DNA of 64,000 nt, taken from Streptomyces sp. NBC_01197. Its GTDB lineage: Bacteria > Actinomycetota > Actinomycetes > Streptomycetales > Streptomycetaceae. The notes under the pieces were generated by a model that saw only the letters and a program-made list of their open reading frames with translations, ran no database searches and had not been told where the DNA came from. The translations under genes were made by a program, and so were the position numbers. The stretch is from NCBI RefSeq assembly GCF_036010505.1, contig NZ_CP108569.1:496001-560000 (forward strand), given 5' to 3'. Below, one piece after another: positions 8,351-16,885 of the stretch. The first letter of the stretch is position 1. Each line of letters starts with the position of its first letter.

Positions 8351-9781
8351 TTAATGGCGGTACGTCTCCAGCAGCCGCAGCCACACCTCGCTGATCGTCG
8401 GGTATGCCGGGACCGCGTGCCACAGCCGCTCGACGGGGACCTCCCCCGCGATCGCGACCGACGCCGAATGCAGCAGCTCGCTGACTCCCGGGCCCACGAA
8501 TGTGGCACCTACGACGATCTCGCGGTCGAGGTCGACGACCATACGGGCGCGGCCCCGGTACCCGTCGCCGTACAGGCCCGCTCCCGCGACGCCCGCCATG
8601 TCGTAGTCCACTGCCCTGACCCGGTGCCCGGCGCTCTCCGCCTCGGCGAGGGTGAGACCGCACGAGGCAGCCTCCGGATCCGTGAAGACCACCTGGGAGA
8701 CCGCCGCGTGGTCGGCGGTCGCGGCGTGGGCGCCCCAGCGGTCCGTCTCGAGCAGCGGCACGCCCTGCGCCCGTGCGGTGATCGCGGCACCGGCGATACG
8801 GGCCTGGTACTTGCCCTGATGGGTCAGCAGGGCCCGGTGGTTGACGTCCCCGACGGCGTACAGCCAGTCGCTGCCCTCGACCCGGCAGCTGTCGTCCACG
8901 GTCAGCCAGGAGCCCGCGGTCAGGCCCACCGTCTCCAGGCCGATGTCGTCGGTGCGCGGGGCGCGGCCGGTGGCGATGAGGATCTCGTCGGCCTCGATCC
9001 GCTCGCCGTCCTCAAGCACCACCGTCACCGGTCCATCGCCCCGCTCGACCGAGGCGGCGGACATGTGGAACCGGAGATCCGCCCCCGCTTCCTTGAGCGC
9101 GGATGCCACCAGCTCGCCCGCGAAGGGCTCCATCCTCGGCAGCAGCCCGCCGCCGCGCACCAGCATCGTCACGCGGGAGCCGAGGGCCTGCCAGACGGTG
9201 GCCATCTCGGTGGCCACCACGCCCCCGCCGACGATCACCAGACGTCCGGGGACCGACTGGGCGCTGGTCGCCTCACGGCTGGTCCAGGGCCGGGCACCGG
9301 CCAGTCCGGGCAGCTCCGGAATGGCCGCGCGGCTTCCCGTGCACACGGCGACCGCGTGCCGCGCGGTCAGCTGCTGCTCCCCCTCGGGACCTGTGACGAC
9401 GACGGTCCTCCTGCCGGTGAGCCGGCCCTGGCCGCGGTAGAGATCCGCTCCGATGTCCGCCAGCCAGCTGACCTGGCCGTCGTCCTTCCAGTGCGAGGTG
9501 TACTCGTCCCGGTGGGCAAGCACCTCGGCCGCGTCGAGCGGCCCCTGTACCGCCCCGCGCAGTCCGGGGACCCTGCGTGCGTCGGCGCGCGCCGTCACCG
9601 GGCGCAGCAGGGCCTTGCTCGGCATACACGCCCAGTACGAGCACTCGCCGCCCACCAGTTCGCTCTCGACCACCGCGGTGCTCAGGCCGCCGGCGCGGGC
9701 GCGGTCGGCCACGTTCTCTCCGACCGGGCCCGCGCCGATCACCACCACGTCGTACACCGTGTTCTTCATGCCATCCGTCAT
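8351..9781 (-). CDS. Class I pyridine nucleotide-disulfide oxidoreductase (MerA/Lpd-like)
   Basis: A 476-residue FAD/NAD(P)H disulfide reductase. The FAD motif VVIGAGPVGENVADRARAGG comes near the start, followed by a redox-active cysteine pair in GGECSYWACMPSKALLRP (CxxxxC spacing). The NAD(P) motif VIVGGGVVATEMA and the second FAD motif LYAVGDVNHRALLTHQGKYQ follow. At the C-terminus, where lipoamide dehydrogenase and glutathione reductase have HPTxxE, this protein reads AYPTISEVW. It lacks that catalytic His, as do several MerA-like paralogues, so its substrate is unknown. ATG 9781 is preferred; ATG 9769 is an alternative. Divergent from thioredoxin, suggesting a shared redox role (inference). 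Confidence 0.85.
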   Translation of the reverse strand: MTDGMKNTVYDVVVIGAGPVGENVADRARAGGLSTAVVESELVGGECSYWACMPSKALLRPVTARADARRVPGLRGAVQGPLDAAEVLAHRDEYTSHWKDDGQVSWLADIGADLYRGQGRLTGRRTVVVTGPEGEQQLTARHAVAVCTGSRAAIPELPGLAGARPWTSREATSAQSVPGRLVIVGGGVVATEMATVWQALGSRVTMLVRGGGLLPRMEPFAGELVASALKEAGADLRFHMSAASVERGDGPVTVVLEDGERIEADEILIATGRAPRTDDIGLETVGLTAGSWLTVDDSCRVEGSDWLYAVGDVNHRALLTHQGKYQARIAGAAITARAQGVPLLETDRWGAHAATADHAAVSQVVFTDPEAASCGLTLAEAESAGHRVRAVDYDMAGVAGAGLYGDGYRGRARMVVDLDREIVVGATFVGPGVSELLHSASVAIAGEVPVERLWHAVPAYPTISEVWLRLLETYRH

Positions 9782-9898
9782 GAGGGCCAGTCTGGTACGG
9801 GGTGTGCCGAGCGGCCACATGGGCAGTCGGAATACGACAGCGAACACCACGGTTGATGCGGGCGAACACACCGGTCAGCCACGAAAGGCGGGCACAGC

Positions 9899-10264
9899 AT
9901 GACCACGGTCGAACTCACCAAGGAAAACTTCGACGACGTCGTGACCGACAACGACTTCGTCCTCATCGACTTCTGGGCTTCTTGGTGCGGCCCGTGCCGT
10001 CAGTTCGCCCCCGTCTACGAGGGCGCTGCGGAGCGGCACGACGATCTCGTCTTCGCGAAGGTCGACACGGAGGCCCAGCAGGAACTGGCCGCGGCATTCG
10101 AGATCCGCTCCATCCCCACCCTGATGATCGTGCGTGACAATGTCGCGGTCTTCTCACAGCCCGGCGCTCTGCCGGAAGCCGCTCTGGAGGATGTGATCGG
10201 ACAGGCCCGCGCGCTGGACATGGACGAGGTCCGCAAGTCCGTGGAGAACGCGAAGGAGGCGTAG
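9899..10264 (+). CDS. trxA: Thioredoxin
   Basis: A 121-residue cytoplasmic thioredoxin. Active site WCGPC at residues 29-33 follows DFWASWCGPC, and the conserved cis-proline is in IPTLMIV. The C-terminal about 15 residues (DMDEVRKSVENAKEA) extend the usual 105-110-residue fold. AAAGGCGGG precedes the ATG. No trxB reductase is adjacent; the divergent flavoenzyme has the wrong fold class for a standard low-molecular-weight TrxB. Ends at a strong hairpin terminator. Confidence 0.95.
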   Translation: MTTVELTKENFDDVVTDNDFVLIDFWASWCGPCRQFAPVYEGAAERHDDLVFAKVDTEAQQELAAAFEIRSIPTLMIVRDNVAVFSQPGALPEAALEDVIGQARALDMDEVRKSVENAKEA

Positions 10265-10314
10265 CGCCTCTCGCCCGGATCTTCGGATCACGGAGGACCC
10301 CAGGGGCCCGGCCA

Positions 10315-10359
10315 CCCGGGTTCCGGTGGACGGGCCATGCCTGTCCACCGGAACCCGGG
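10315..10359. terminator. Bidirectional hairpin terminator between trxA and thiolase
   Basis: Perfect 17-bp inverted repeat, CCCGGGTTCCGGTGGAC (10315-10331) against 10343-10359. Inner G-T/G-C pairs extend the stem to a short loop. It lies between convergent gene ends. Confidence 0.9.
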
Positions 10360-10385
10360 CCTCACGCCTGTCGGTGTCGCGGCGA

Positions 10386-11570
10386 TCAGCGTTCGAGTAC
10401 GAGCGCGAGGCCCTGGCCGACGCCGATGCAGAGGGCTGCCAGTCCGGTGCCGGAGCCGGCCGCGGCCAGCTGATGTGCGACGGAGCCCGCGAGCCGCGCC
10501 CCTGACGCGCCGAGCGGGTGGCCGATCGCGATGGCGCCGCCCCGCGGGTTCACGACGGCTGGGTCGAGTTCCGGCCATTCGGCCAGGCAGCCGAGCGACT
10601 GGGCGGCGAATGCCTCGTTCAGCTCGAAGGTGGTGAGGTCGGCGAATCCCCTGCCCGCCTTGGCGAGCGCCCGCCGGACCGCCTCGACCGGGCCGAGCCC
10701 GAACAGCTGCGGCTCGACACCGGTCACCGCGGACGCCCGGATGCGGGCGAGCGGTTCCCGGCCGGTGGCCCGCAGCCCCTCGTCGTCGACCAGCAGCAGG
10801 GCGGCCGCGCCGTCGTTGAGCGGGGACGCGTTGCCCGCGGTGACCGTGCCGTCCTTGCGGAAGACGGGCTTGAGCCGGGCGAGCGCCTCCATGCTCGACT
10901 CGGCGCGGATGCACTCGTCGCGTACCAGGTCGGCGCCGTCGTACGGCACGACCTCCCCGTCGTAGTGGCCCGTGTCCCAGGCCGCGGCCGCCTTGCCGTG
11001 GCTGGCCAGGGCGAAGGCGTCCTGCTGCTCCCGGGTGATGCCGTGCTTGTCGGCGATGAGTTCGGCGCCCTCACCGAGCGGGACTGTCCACTCGTCGGGC
11101 ATCCGGGAGTTGGTCATCCGCCAGCCGAGCGTCGTGGAGTGCAGCTGCTGGTGTCCGGCCTGAAAGGCACGTTCGGGTTTCTGCAGCACCCAGGGGGCCC
11201 TCGACATCGACTCGACCCCGCCCGCCACGGCCACCGAGGCGTCGCCCACCGCGACGGCGCGGGCCGCCTGGATGACGGCTTCGAGCCCGGAGCCGCAGAG
11301 CCGGTTCACGGTGACACCGGGGACGGAGACCGGAAGTCCCGCCAGCAGCACGGCCATCCTGGCCACGTCACGGTTGTCCTCACCCGCGCCGTTCGCGTCG
11401 CCGAAGTACACGTCGTCGATACGCGACGGGTCGAGTTCCGGCGTCCGGTCCACGAGCGACCTGACGACGTGGGCCGCCAGGTCGTCGGGGCGCACCCCGG
11501 AGAGCGCCCCCGCGAATTTCCCGACCGGCGTACGGACTGCGTCGACGATGTACACGTCGCGGATGCTCAT
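10386..11570 (-). CDS. Acetyl-CoA acyltransferase (thiolase), PcaF-like
   Basis: A 394-residue type I thiolase that cleaves or forms 3-ketoacyl-CoA. Nucleophile Cys92 is in NRLCGSGL, the catalytic His in GHPLGASGAR, and the second Cys in CIGVGQG. The N-terminus (MSIRDVYIVDAVRTPVGKF) resembles beta-ketoadipyl-CoA thiolases, but no pca or paa genes are nearby, so fatty-acid beta-oxidation or aromatic catabolism are both possible. ATG 11570 has GGGAGAGG upstream. A TetR-type palindrome lies 36 bases before the start. Confidence 0.9.
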   Translation of the reverse strand: MSIRDVYIVDAVRTPVGKFAGALSGVRPDDLAAHVVRSLVDRTPELDPSRIDDVYFGDANGAGEDNRDVARMAVLLAGLPVSVPGVTVNRLCGSGLEAVIQAARAVAVGDASVAVAGGVESMSRAPWVLQKPERAFQAGHQQLHSTTLGWRMTNSRMPDEWTVPLGEGAELIADKHGITREQQDAFALASHGKAAAAWDTGHYDGEVVPYDGADLVRDECIRAESSMEALARLKPVFRKDGTVTAGNASPLNDGAAALLLVDDEGLRATGREPLARIRASAVTGVEPQLFGLGPVEAVRRALAKAGRGFADLTTFELNEAFAAQSLGCLAEWPELDPAVVNPRGGAIAIGHPLGASGARLAGSVAHQLAAAGSGTGLAALCIGVGQGLALVLER

Positions 11571-11605
11571 CGGACCTCTCCCATGCCACCGGGCTGTTCG
11601 CCAAG

Positions 11606-11619
11606 TGAACAATCGTTCA
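11606..11619. promoter_or_regulatory. Candidate TetR-type operator upstream of the thiolase gene
   Basis: TGAAC-AATC-GTTCA: 5-bp perfect arms around 4 bases, 36 bases upstream of the thiolase start. No regulator gene is adjacent. Size and position suit a TetR-family operator (inference). Confidence 0.5.
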
Positions 11620-11694
11620 TGACGGGTTACCGCCCGAGTGTCTGCCTGCCCTCCCTCCGTGTCAACGGCCGCCCAGGTCCGCCGGCGGCCCGGA

Positions 11695-12774
11695 TCACTG
11701 CCGGGCGAGCACTTTCCAGAGGCCGGGATCCTCGAAGCCGAGCGCCCAGAGGGACGTGTTGCGCACCCCGTACTTGCGTACCGCCGCCAGCTGTACGGAG
11801 GCGCCCCGCGCATCCTGGTACCAGACGGTCCTGGGCTCCTCCCCGTCCCGGTACGTGAAGTGCGGGGTGCCCGACGCCGGGTCGAGCGCATAGGGCGCGC
11901 CCACCTGGCGGCGCAGCGCCTCCGCCTGCTTCCAGGTCACGTGCCGGGCCGCGCGGCTGCCGTCGGCCGGCCAGTCCCAGCCGTAGCCGGGCAGCGCCAT
12001 CTCGATCTTTCCCGCGGGTACGAGTGCGGTCGCCCGGCGCAGGATGTCGCCGTACCAGGCCGTGCTGGAGAGCGGGCCGGGCGGGCCGCCCGACCAGTGC
12101 AGGTCGTACGCCATGATGCGCATCCGGTCCGCGGCCCGGCCGATCTCGGCGTAGTCCCAGATCCGGCCCGTGGCGGCCGTCTGCGGCGAGACGGTGACGA
12201 CGCACTGCTTTTGCACCGCGTGCAGTTTCGCGCAGAGGCCGGTGACGAAGGCCGCGTAGGCGGCTCGCACCTTGCGGTACTCGGGTGTTGCGGTGGTGGT
12301 GATGGTCTCGTAGTCGAGATCGATGCCGTCGTAGCCGTGGCTCCGCGCGAGCCGGACCAGGGCCGCGGTGTGCGCGGCGCGCAGCGCGGGTGTGGTGAGG
12401 ATGCTCGCCAGCCGGCCCGGCTTCATGGTGTCCATGTCCATGACCGTGGGGACGACATCGATCCCGGCGCGGTGCAGTCCGTTGATGATGCGCGGGTCGC
12501 CCGCACCGGGATGTCCTGAGATGCGGTCCGCCGCTGCGGCCTTGTACCAGAAGGGGCTGACGGTGTGCAGCTGACCGGCGTGGCGCAGGGCGTCCTGGTA
12601 CCCGCTCTCCTGGTCCCAGTAGGGGAGCCAGGCCGAGGCGGTGCGGCTGGCGGCTCCGGTGTCCGGGGTGTCGCGCGGGCCGGATGCGGCCGCCCGGGCG
12701 GGGAGCGCCGTGGCCAGGGCGCAGACGACGGCCGTCAGTGAAAGGGCCATACGGGATGTACGTGCAGTGATCAT
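11695..12774 (-). CDS. Secreted glycoside hydrolase family 18 protein
   Basis: A 359-residue exported protein with a Sec signal peptide (about residues 1-29, cleavage near ARA-A). The family 18 signature DGIDLDYE at 149-156 places the catalytic Glu at 156. The VTVSPQTAATGRIWDYAEIG and RIMAYDLHWSGGPPGP segments match the barrel strands of YaaH/SleL-like peptidoglycan glucosaminidases and chitinase-like proteins. No carbohydrate-binding or LysM module is present, so the substrate (chitin oligomer or peptidoglycan) is undecided. Single gene, no obvious ribosome site. Confidence 0.88.
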   Translation of the reverse strand: MITARTSRMALSLTAVVCALATALPARAAASGPRDTPDTGAASRTASAWLPYWDQESGYQDALRHAGQLHTVSPFWYKAAAADRISGHPGAGDPRIINGLHRAGIDVVPTVMDMDTMKPGRLASILTTPALRAAHTAALVRLARSHGYDGIDLDYETITTTATPEYRKVRAAYAAFVTGLCAKLHAVQKQCVVTVSPQTAATGRIWDYAEIGRAADRMRIMAYDLHWSGGPPGPLSSTAWYGDILRRATALVPAGKIEMALPGYGWDWPADGSRAARHVTWKQAEALRRQVGAPYALDPASGTPHFTYRDGEEPRTVWYQDARGASVQLAAVRKYGVRNTSLWALGFEDPGLWKVLARQ

Positions 12775-12845
12775 GGGCAGAGAGTGGCGTCGCTTACCGG
12801 GTCCCGCCCTGCGGGATGCTCCGTCCAGGTTCTAACGTGACCCGG

Positions 12846-13298
12846 ATGACGACGTATCAGGGTGACCACACCGACCTGCCCGGCAGCACGGGCCCGACCG
12901 CCACAACTGACGCCGAACCCCGGGACATCGGCCCCGTCAGGACCTCGTACGCCCCTGCCCACGACGGCGATCCCGACCCCGGCGAGATCGTCTGGACCTG
13001 GGTGCCGTACGAGGAGAACGACGGCCGCGGCAAGGACCGCCCGGTCCTGGTGGTGGCGAGGGAGGAGGCGGACACCCTGCTCGCCGTCCGCCTCTCCAGC
13101 AAGCCGCACGACACGGACCGGGAGTGGCTGGCGATCGGCGCCGGGCCGTGGGACCGCGAGGGGCGCGAGTCCTGGGTCGATCTGGACCGGGTGCTGCGGG
13201 TGCACGGGGACGGGATGCGGCGCGAGGCCTGCGCACTCGACCGGCCGCGGTTCGACGCCGTCGTGGAACGGCTCAGGGAGCGCTACGGCTGGAGCTGA
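12846..13298 (+). CDS. PemK/MazF-like protein, no antitoxin neighbour
   Basis: A 150-residue protein. The C-terminal 110 residues fit the PemK/MazF endoribonuclease fold: GEIVWTWVPYEENDGRGKDRPVLVV, then LLAVRLSSKPHD and ESWVDLDRVLRV. The first 45 residues are polar and low-complexity. No antitoxin gene lies on either side, so it is an orphan; this family is common in Streptomyces and toxicity is unproven. TAACGT at 12833-12838, seven bases before the ATG, suggests a leaderless transcript. Confidence 0.75.
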   Translation: MTTYQGDHTDLPGSTGPTATTDAEPRDIGPVRTSYAPAHDGDPDPGEIVWTWVPYEENDGRGKDRPVLVVAREEADTLLAVRLSSKPHDTDREWLAIGAGPWDREGRESWVDLDRVLRVHGDGMRREACALDRPRFDAVVERLRERYGWS

Positions 13299-13330
13299 CG
13301 GGGCACCGGTCATGACAGCTGAACCGCGCA

Positions 13331-13347
13331 GGTCAGCGCCGCTGACC
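13331..13347. other. Short perfect inverted repeat (GGTCAGCG-C-CGCTGACC)
   Basis: 8-bp arms around one base, 33 bases after the PemK-like stop. Could be a weak terminator stem or an operator. A second stem (CCGGAAAC at 13420-13427 with GTTTCCGG at 13442-13449) follows before egtA. CATGACAG occurs twice about 50 bases apart in the same gap. Confidence 0.35.
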
Positions 13348-13560
13348 GGCACAGGCCATGACAGGGGCACCCCGGGTGGCCGAGCGGCACCCGCCGGACA
13401 GGGCCCGGCCGTGAAGGTTCCGGAAACTCCCGGGCAACAGCGTTTCCGGCCGCCCGGGGCGCTCTTGTGCGGACCGTCGGCAGTGGCTTAGGTGGGACGG
13501 AACGTTTTCCGGAAGGCACCGGACGACGGCTGAAGGTATCTTCGCCACGAGGAGCCGATC

Positions 13561-14814
13561 ATGACTATGCCGCTGCTTACCGAGGTGGACGCGGAGCACC
13601 TGCTCCGATGTATCTGCTTCAAGACAGGACCGCCCCGTACGGTCGGGGTCGAGCTCGAATGGCTCGTCCACGACCTGCACCGCCCGCAGTCGCCGGTATC
13701 CGACGACCGGATCGGGCGGGCACAGACGGTGGTGCGCGCCCTGCCGCTCGTCTCAGCGCTCACCTTCGAGCCCGGCGGGCAGCTGGAACTCAGCTCGCTG
13801 CCCGCCACATCGCTGACCGAGTGCGTCGACTCGGTGTCCGCCGACCTGGCCGCGGTGCGCGGCGCGCTGCGCGGTGAGGGGCTGGTACTCACCGGTCTCG
13901 GCCAGGACCCCTGGCACCCGCCGCGCAGGCTGCTGCGCGAACCGCGCTACGACGCGATGGAGAAGTATCTGGACCGCCACGGGACCGCCGGCCGGTCCAT
14001 GATGTGCGGTTCGGCCTCCATCCAGGTCTGCCTGGACGCGGGGCACGCCGAGCCGGGGCCGCTGGGCTACGGCAGGCGCTGGAAGCTGGCGCATCTGCTG
14101 GGCGCGGTGCTGGTGGCCGCGTTCGCCAACTCGCCGCACCGCCAGCGCCGTACCACCGGCTGGCTCTCCACCCGGCAGTCCCAGTGGGCCGACCTCGACC
14201 CGGTGCGGTCACTGGCGCCGGACGACGGTCCGGAGCCCCGGGATGCCTGGGCCGCGCACGTCCTGGACGCTCCGGTGATGTGCATCCGGGCCGACTCGGG
14301 ACCATGGCCTGTCCCGGACAACCTCTCGTTTCGGGATTGGCTGCGTACCGGCCTGCCCAGGCCACCGACCCGTGAGGATCTGGACTACCACCTGACCACG
14401 CTGTTCCCTCCGGTGCGGCCGCGCGGCCATCTCGAACTGCGCATGATCGACGCGCAGGCCGGCGAGGACGGCTGGACGGTGCCGCTCGCGGTGACCGCCG
14501 CGCTCTTCGACGACCCGGCCGCCGCCGAGACCGTGTACCGCGCCGTCAAACCCCTGGCGGAGACCGCGGGCGGGGCACGCGCGCCACGCAACCCGCTCTG
14601 GGAGACCGCGGCCAGGTCCGGCCTCGCCGACCCCGAGCTGCGCGCCGCCGCGGTGCTCTGCTTCGCCGCCGCGCAGGAGGCGCTCCCCCGGCTCGGCGCC
14701 ACCACCGCTGTGCAGGATGCGGTAGCCGCCTTCACCGAACGCTATGTCGCACGGGGCAGGTGTCCCGCCGACGATCTGCTGGATCCCGACCACGGGAAGG
14801 ATCTCCGCCCATGA
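13561..14814 (+). CDS. egtA: EgtA, gamma-glutamylcysteine synthetase of ergothioneine synthesis
   Basis: A 417-residue ATP-dependent glutamate-cysteine ligase (GCS2 family) that makes gamma-glutamylcysteine, the sulfur donor used by EgtB. Motifs include VGVELEWLVHD near the start (metal/glutamate site), FEPGGQLELSS, SMMCGSASIQV, ANSPHRQRRTTGWLSTRQSQW and HLELRMIDAQ. CGAGGAG precedes the ATG by six bases. First gene of egtABCD; its stop overlaps the egtB start (ATGA). Confidence 0.95.
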   Translation: MTMPLLTEVDAEHLLRCICFKTGPPRTVGVELEWLVHDLHRPQSPVSDDRIGRAQTVVRALPLVSALTFEPGGQLELSSLPATSLTECVDSVSADLAAVRGALRGEGLVLTGLGQDPWHPPRRLLREPRYDAMEKYLDRHGTAGRSMMCGSASIQVCLDAGHAEPGPLGYGRRWKLAHLLGAVLVAAFANSPHRQRRTTGWLSTRQSQWADLDPVRSLAPDDGPEPRDAWAAHVLDAPVMCIRADSGPWPVPDNLSFRDWLRTGLPRPPTREDLDYHLTTLFPPVRPRGHLELRMIDAQAGEDGWTVPLAVTAALFDDPAAAETVYRAVKPLAETAGGARAPRNPLWETAARSGLADPELRAAAVLCFAAAQEALPRLGATTAVQDAVAAFTERYVARGRCPADDLLDPDHGKDLRP

Positions 14815-16112
14815 CCGCCGACCCCACCGCTGTGCGCCGCAGCGCGCTCGACGCGCTCACCGCGGCGCGCAGCCGCACCAGCGCTCTGACGGACTGTGTC
14901 GAGGACAGCGAACTCACCGCGCAGCACTCGCCGTTGATGTCCCCGCTCGTCTGGGATCTGGCGCACATCTCCAACCAGGAGGAGCAGTGGCTCCTGCGGG
15001 CGGTCGCAGGCCGCGAGGCGATGCGCCCCGAGATCGACTCGGTCTACGACGCCTTCGAGCACCCGAGGGCCTCCCGCCCCTCGCTGCCGCTGCTCCAGCC
15101 CGCCGAGGCGCGCCGCTACGCGTCGGAGGTACGGGGCCGGGTCGTCGACGTACTGGAGAGCGCCCCGCTGCACGGGCGCCCGCTGGTCGACGCCGGGTTC
15201 GCCTTCGGCATGATCGCCCAGCACGAGCAGCAGCACGACGAGACGATGCTCATCACCCACCAGCTCCGCAGCGGCCCCACCGCGCTGACCGCCCCCGCGC
15301 CGCCGCGTACCGACAGCAGCGCCCTTGCGGACGAAGTCCTCGTCCCCGGCGGCCCGTTCACCATGGGTACGTCGGACGAGCCGTGGGCGCTGGACAACGA
15401 ACGGCCCGCGCACCAGCGGCTCGTGCCGGCCTTCCATATCGACACCACCCCGGTGACCAACGGCGCGTTCCTGCGGTTCATCGAGGACGGCGGGTACCGC
15501 GACGAGCGCTGGTGGACGGAGAGGGGCTGGGACCTGGTCCGCGGCCATGATCTGGCCGCGCCGCTGTTCTGGCGCCACGAGGGCGGCCAGTGGCTGCGCC
15601 GCCGCTTCGGCGCCGTGGAGCCGGTGGCGCCCGAGGAGCCGGTGCTCCATGTGAGCTGGTACGAGGCGGACGCCTATGCCCGCTGGGCGGGGCGGCGGCT
15701 GCCGTCCGAGGCCGAGTGGGAGAAGGCCGCACGCCACGACCCGGCGACCGGCCGTTCGTACCGCTACCCCTGGGGCGACGAGGACCCCACCCCCGAGCGG
15801 GCGAACCTGGGCCAGCGCCACCTCGGCCCTGCCGCGGCGGGCAGCTACCCGGACGGTGAATCTCCGCTCGGGGTACGGCAGTTGATCGGCGATGTGTGGG
15901 AGTGGACGTCCAGCGACTTCCTGCCCTATCCGGGCTTCGTCGCCTTCCCCTACCGCGAGTACTCGGAAGTGTTCTTCGGCCCGGACCACAAGGTGCTGCG
16001 CGGCGGCGCGTTCTCCGTCGGTGAAGTGGCCTGCCGGGCGACCTTCCGCAACTGGGACCTGCCGGTGCGCCGTCAGATCTTCGCCGGCTTCCGGACCGCG
16101 AGGGATGCCTGA
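14811..16112 (+). CDS. egtB: EgtB, iron(II)-dependent hercynine sulfoxide synthase
   Basis: A 433-residue mononuclear iron enzyme that couples gamma-glutamylcysteine to hercynine with O2. The N-terminal DinB-like domain carries the likely three-His iron site: His52 (WDLAHISNQEEQW), His138 and His142 (QHEQQHDETM). The C-terminal half is the formylglycine-generating/sulfatase-modifying fold (PGGPFTMGTSDEPWALDNE, LPSEAEWEKAA, DVWEWTSSDF, GGAFSVG). ATG 14811 overlaps egtA; the stop overlaps egtC (TGATG). Confidence 0.96.
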   Translation: MTADPTAVRRSALDALTAARSRTSALTDCVEDSELTAQHSPLMSPLVWDLAHISNQEEQWLLRAVAGREAMRPEIDSVYDAFEHPRASRPSLPLLQPAEARRYASEVRGRVVDVLESAPLHGRPLVDAGFAFGMIAQHEQQHDETMLITHQLRSGPTALTAPAPPRTDSSALADEVLVPGGPFTMGTSDEPWALDNERPAHQRLVPAFHIDTTPVTNGAFLRFIEDGGYRDERWWTERGWDLVRGHDLAAPLFWRHEGGQWLRRRFGAVEPVAPEEPVLHVSWYEADAYARWAGRRLPSEAEWEKAARHDPATGRSYRYPWGDEDPTPERANLGQRHLGPAAAGSYPDGESPLGVRQLIGDVWEWTSSDFLPYPGFVAFPYREYSEVFFGPDHKVLRGGAFSVGEVACRATFRNWDLPVRRQIFAGFRTARDA

Positions 16113-16885
16113 TGTGCCGTCATATCGCTTACGTGGGGCCGCCTGAACCACTCGGCGAGGTGCTGTCGCGGCCCCCGCACTCGCTGGTCCGCCAGTCCTG
16201 GGAGCCGCGCAGGCAGCGCCACGGGACAGTCAACGCCGACGGGTTCGGGGTCGGCTGGTATGCCGATGACGACCCGCTGCCCGCGCGCTACCGGCGCGCC
16301 GGACCGATCTGGTCCGACCTCTCCTTCGCCGATCTCGCCCGGGTCGTACGCAGCGGGGCGGCGCTGGCAGCAGTCCGCGACGCCACCGAGGCGGGCGCCG
16401 ACGGCGAGGCCGCGGCGGCGCCGTTCGCCGCGGGCCCCTGGCTGTTCAGCCACAACGGCGCGCTCACGGGCTGGCCCGTGAGCGCCGCACCGCTCGCCGC
16501 CGCGCTCCCGCCAGCCGAACTGCTCGGGATGGCGGCGCGCTGCGACTCCGCGCTGATCTGGGCACTCGTCCTGCACCGGCTGCGGGAGGGCGATCCGCTC
16601 GGCCAGGCGCTGGCCGACACCGTCACCGACCTCGCGGCTGCCGCGCCCGGCTCGCGGCTCAACCTGCTGCTGACCGACGGCGCCGCCATCGCCGCCACAG
16701 CCTGGGGCGACACCCTCTGGTATCTCACGGAGCCCGGCACGGCCGCCGGCGCGGCCGCCCGCACCGTCGTCGCCTCGGAGCCGTACGACGACGGTCCGGG
16801 CTGGCGCGAAGTCCCCGACCGCACCCTGCTCGTGGCCACCCGCACCGATGTCCAGCTGACCCCACTCAAGGAGCCCACGGCGTGA
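16112..16885 (+). CDS. egtC: EgtC, gamma-glutamyl hercynylcysteine sulfoxide hydrolase
   Basis: A 257-residue class II (Ntn) amidohydrolase that removes the gamma-glutamyl group. Cys2 in MCRHIAYVG is the nucleophile after Met removal. [14 protein letters not shown] and [13 protein letters not shown] are the oxyanion/substrate loops typical of glutamine amidotransferase-like hydrolases. Coupled at both ends (TGATG with egtB, GTGA with egtD). Confidence 0.95.
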   Translation: MCRHIAYVGPPEPLGEVLSRPPHSLVRQSWEPRRQRHGTVNADGFGVGWYADDDPLPARYRRAGPIWSDLSFADLARVVRSGAALAAVRDATEAGADGEAAAAPFAAGPWLFSHNGALTGWPVSAAPLAAALPPAELLGMAARCDSALIWALVLHRLREGDPLGQALADTVTDLAAAAPGSRLNLLLTDGAAIAATAWGDTLWYLTEPGTAAGAAARTVVASEPYDDGPGWREVPDRTLLVATRTDVQLTPLKEPTA

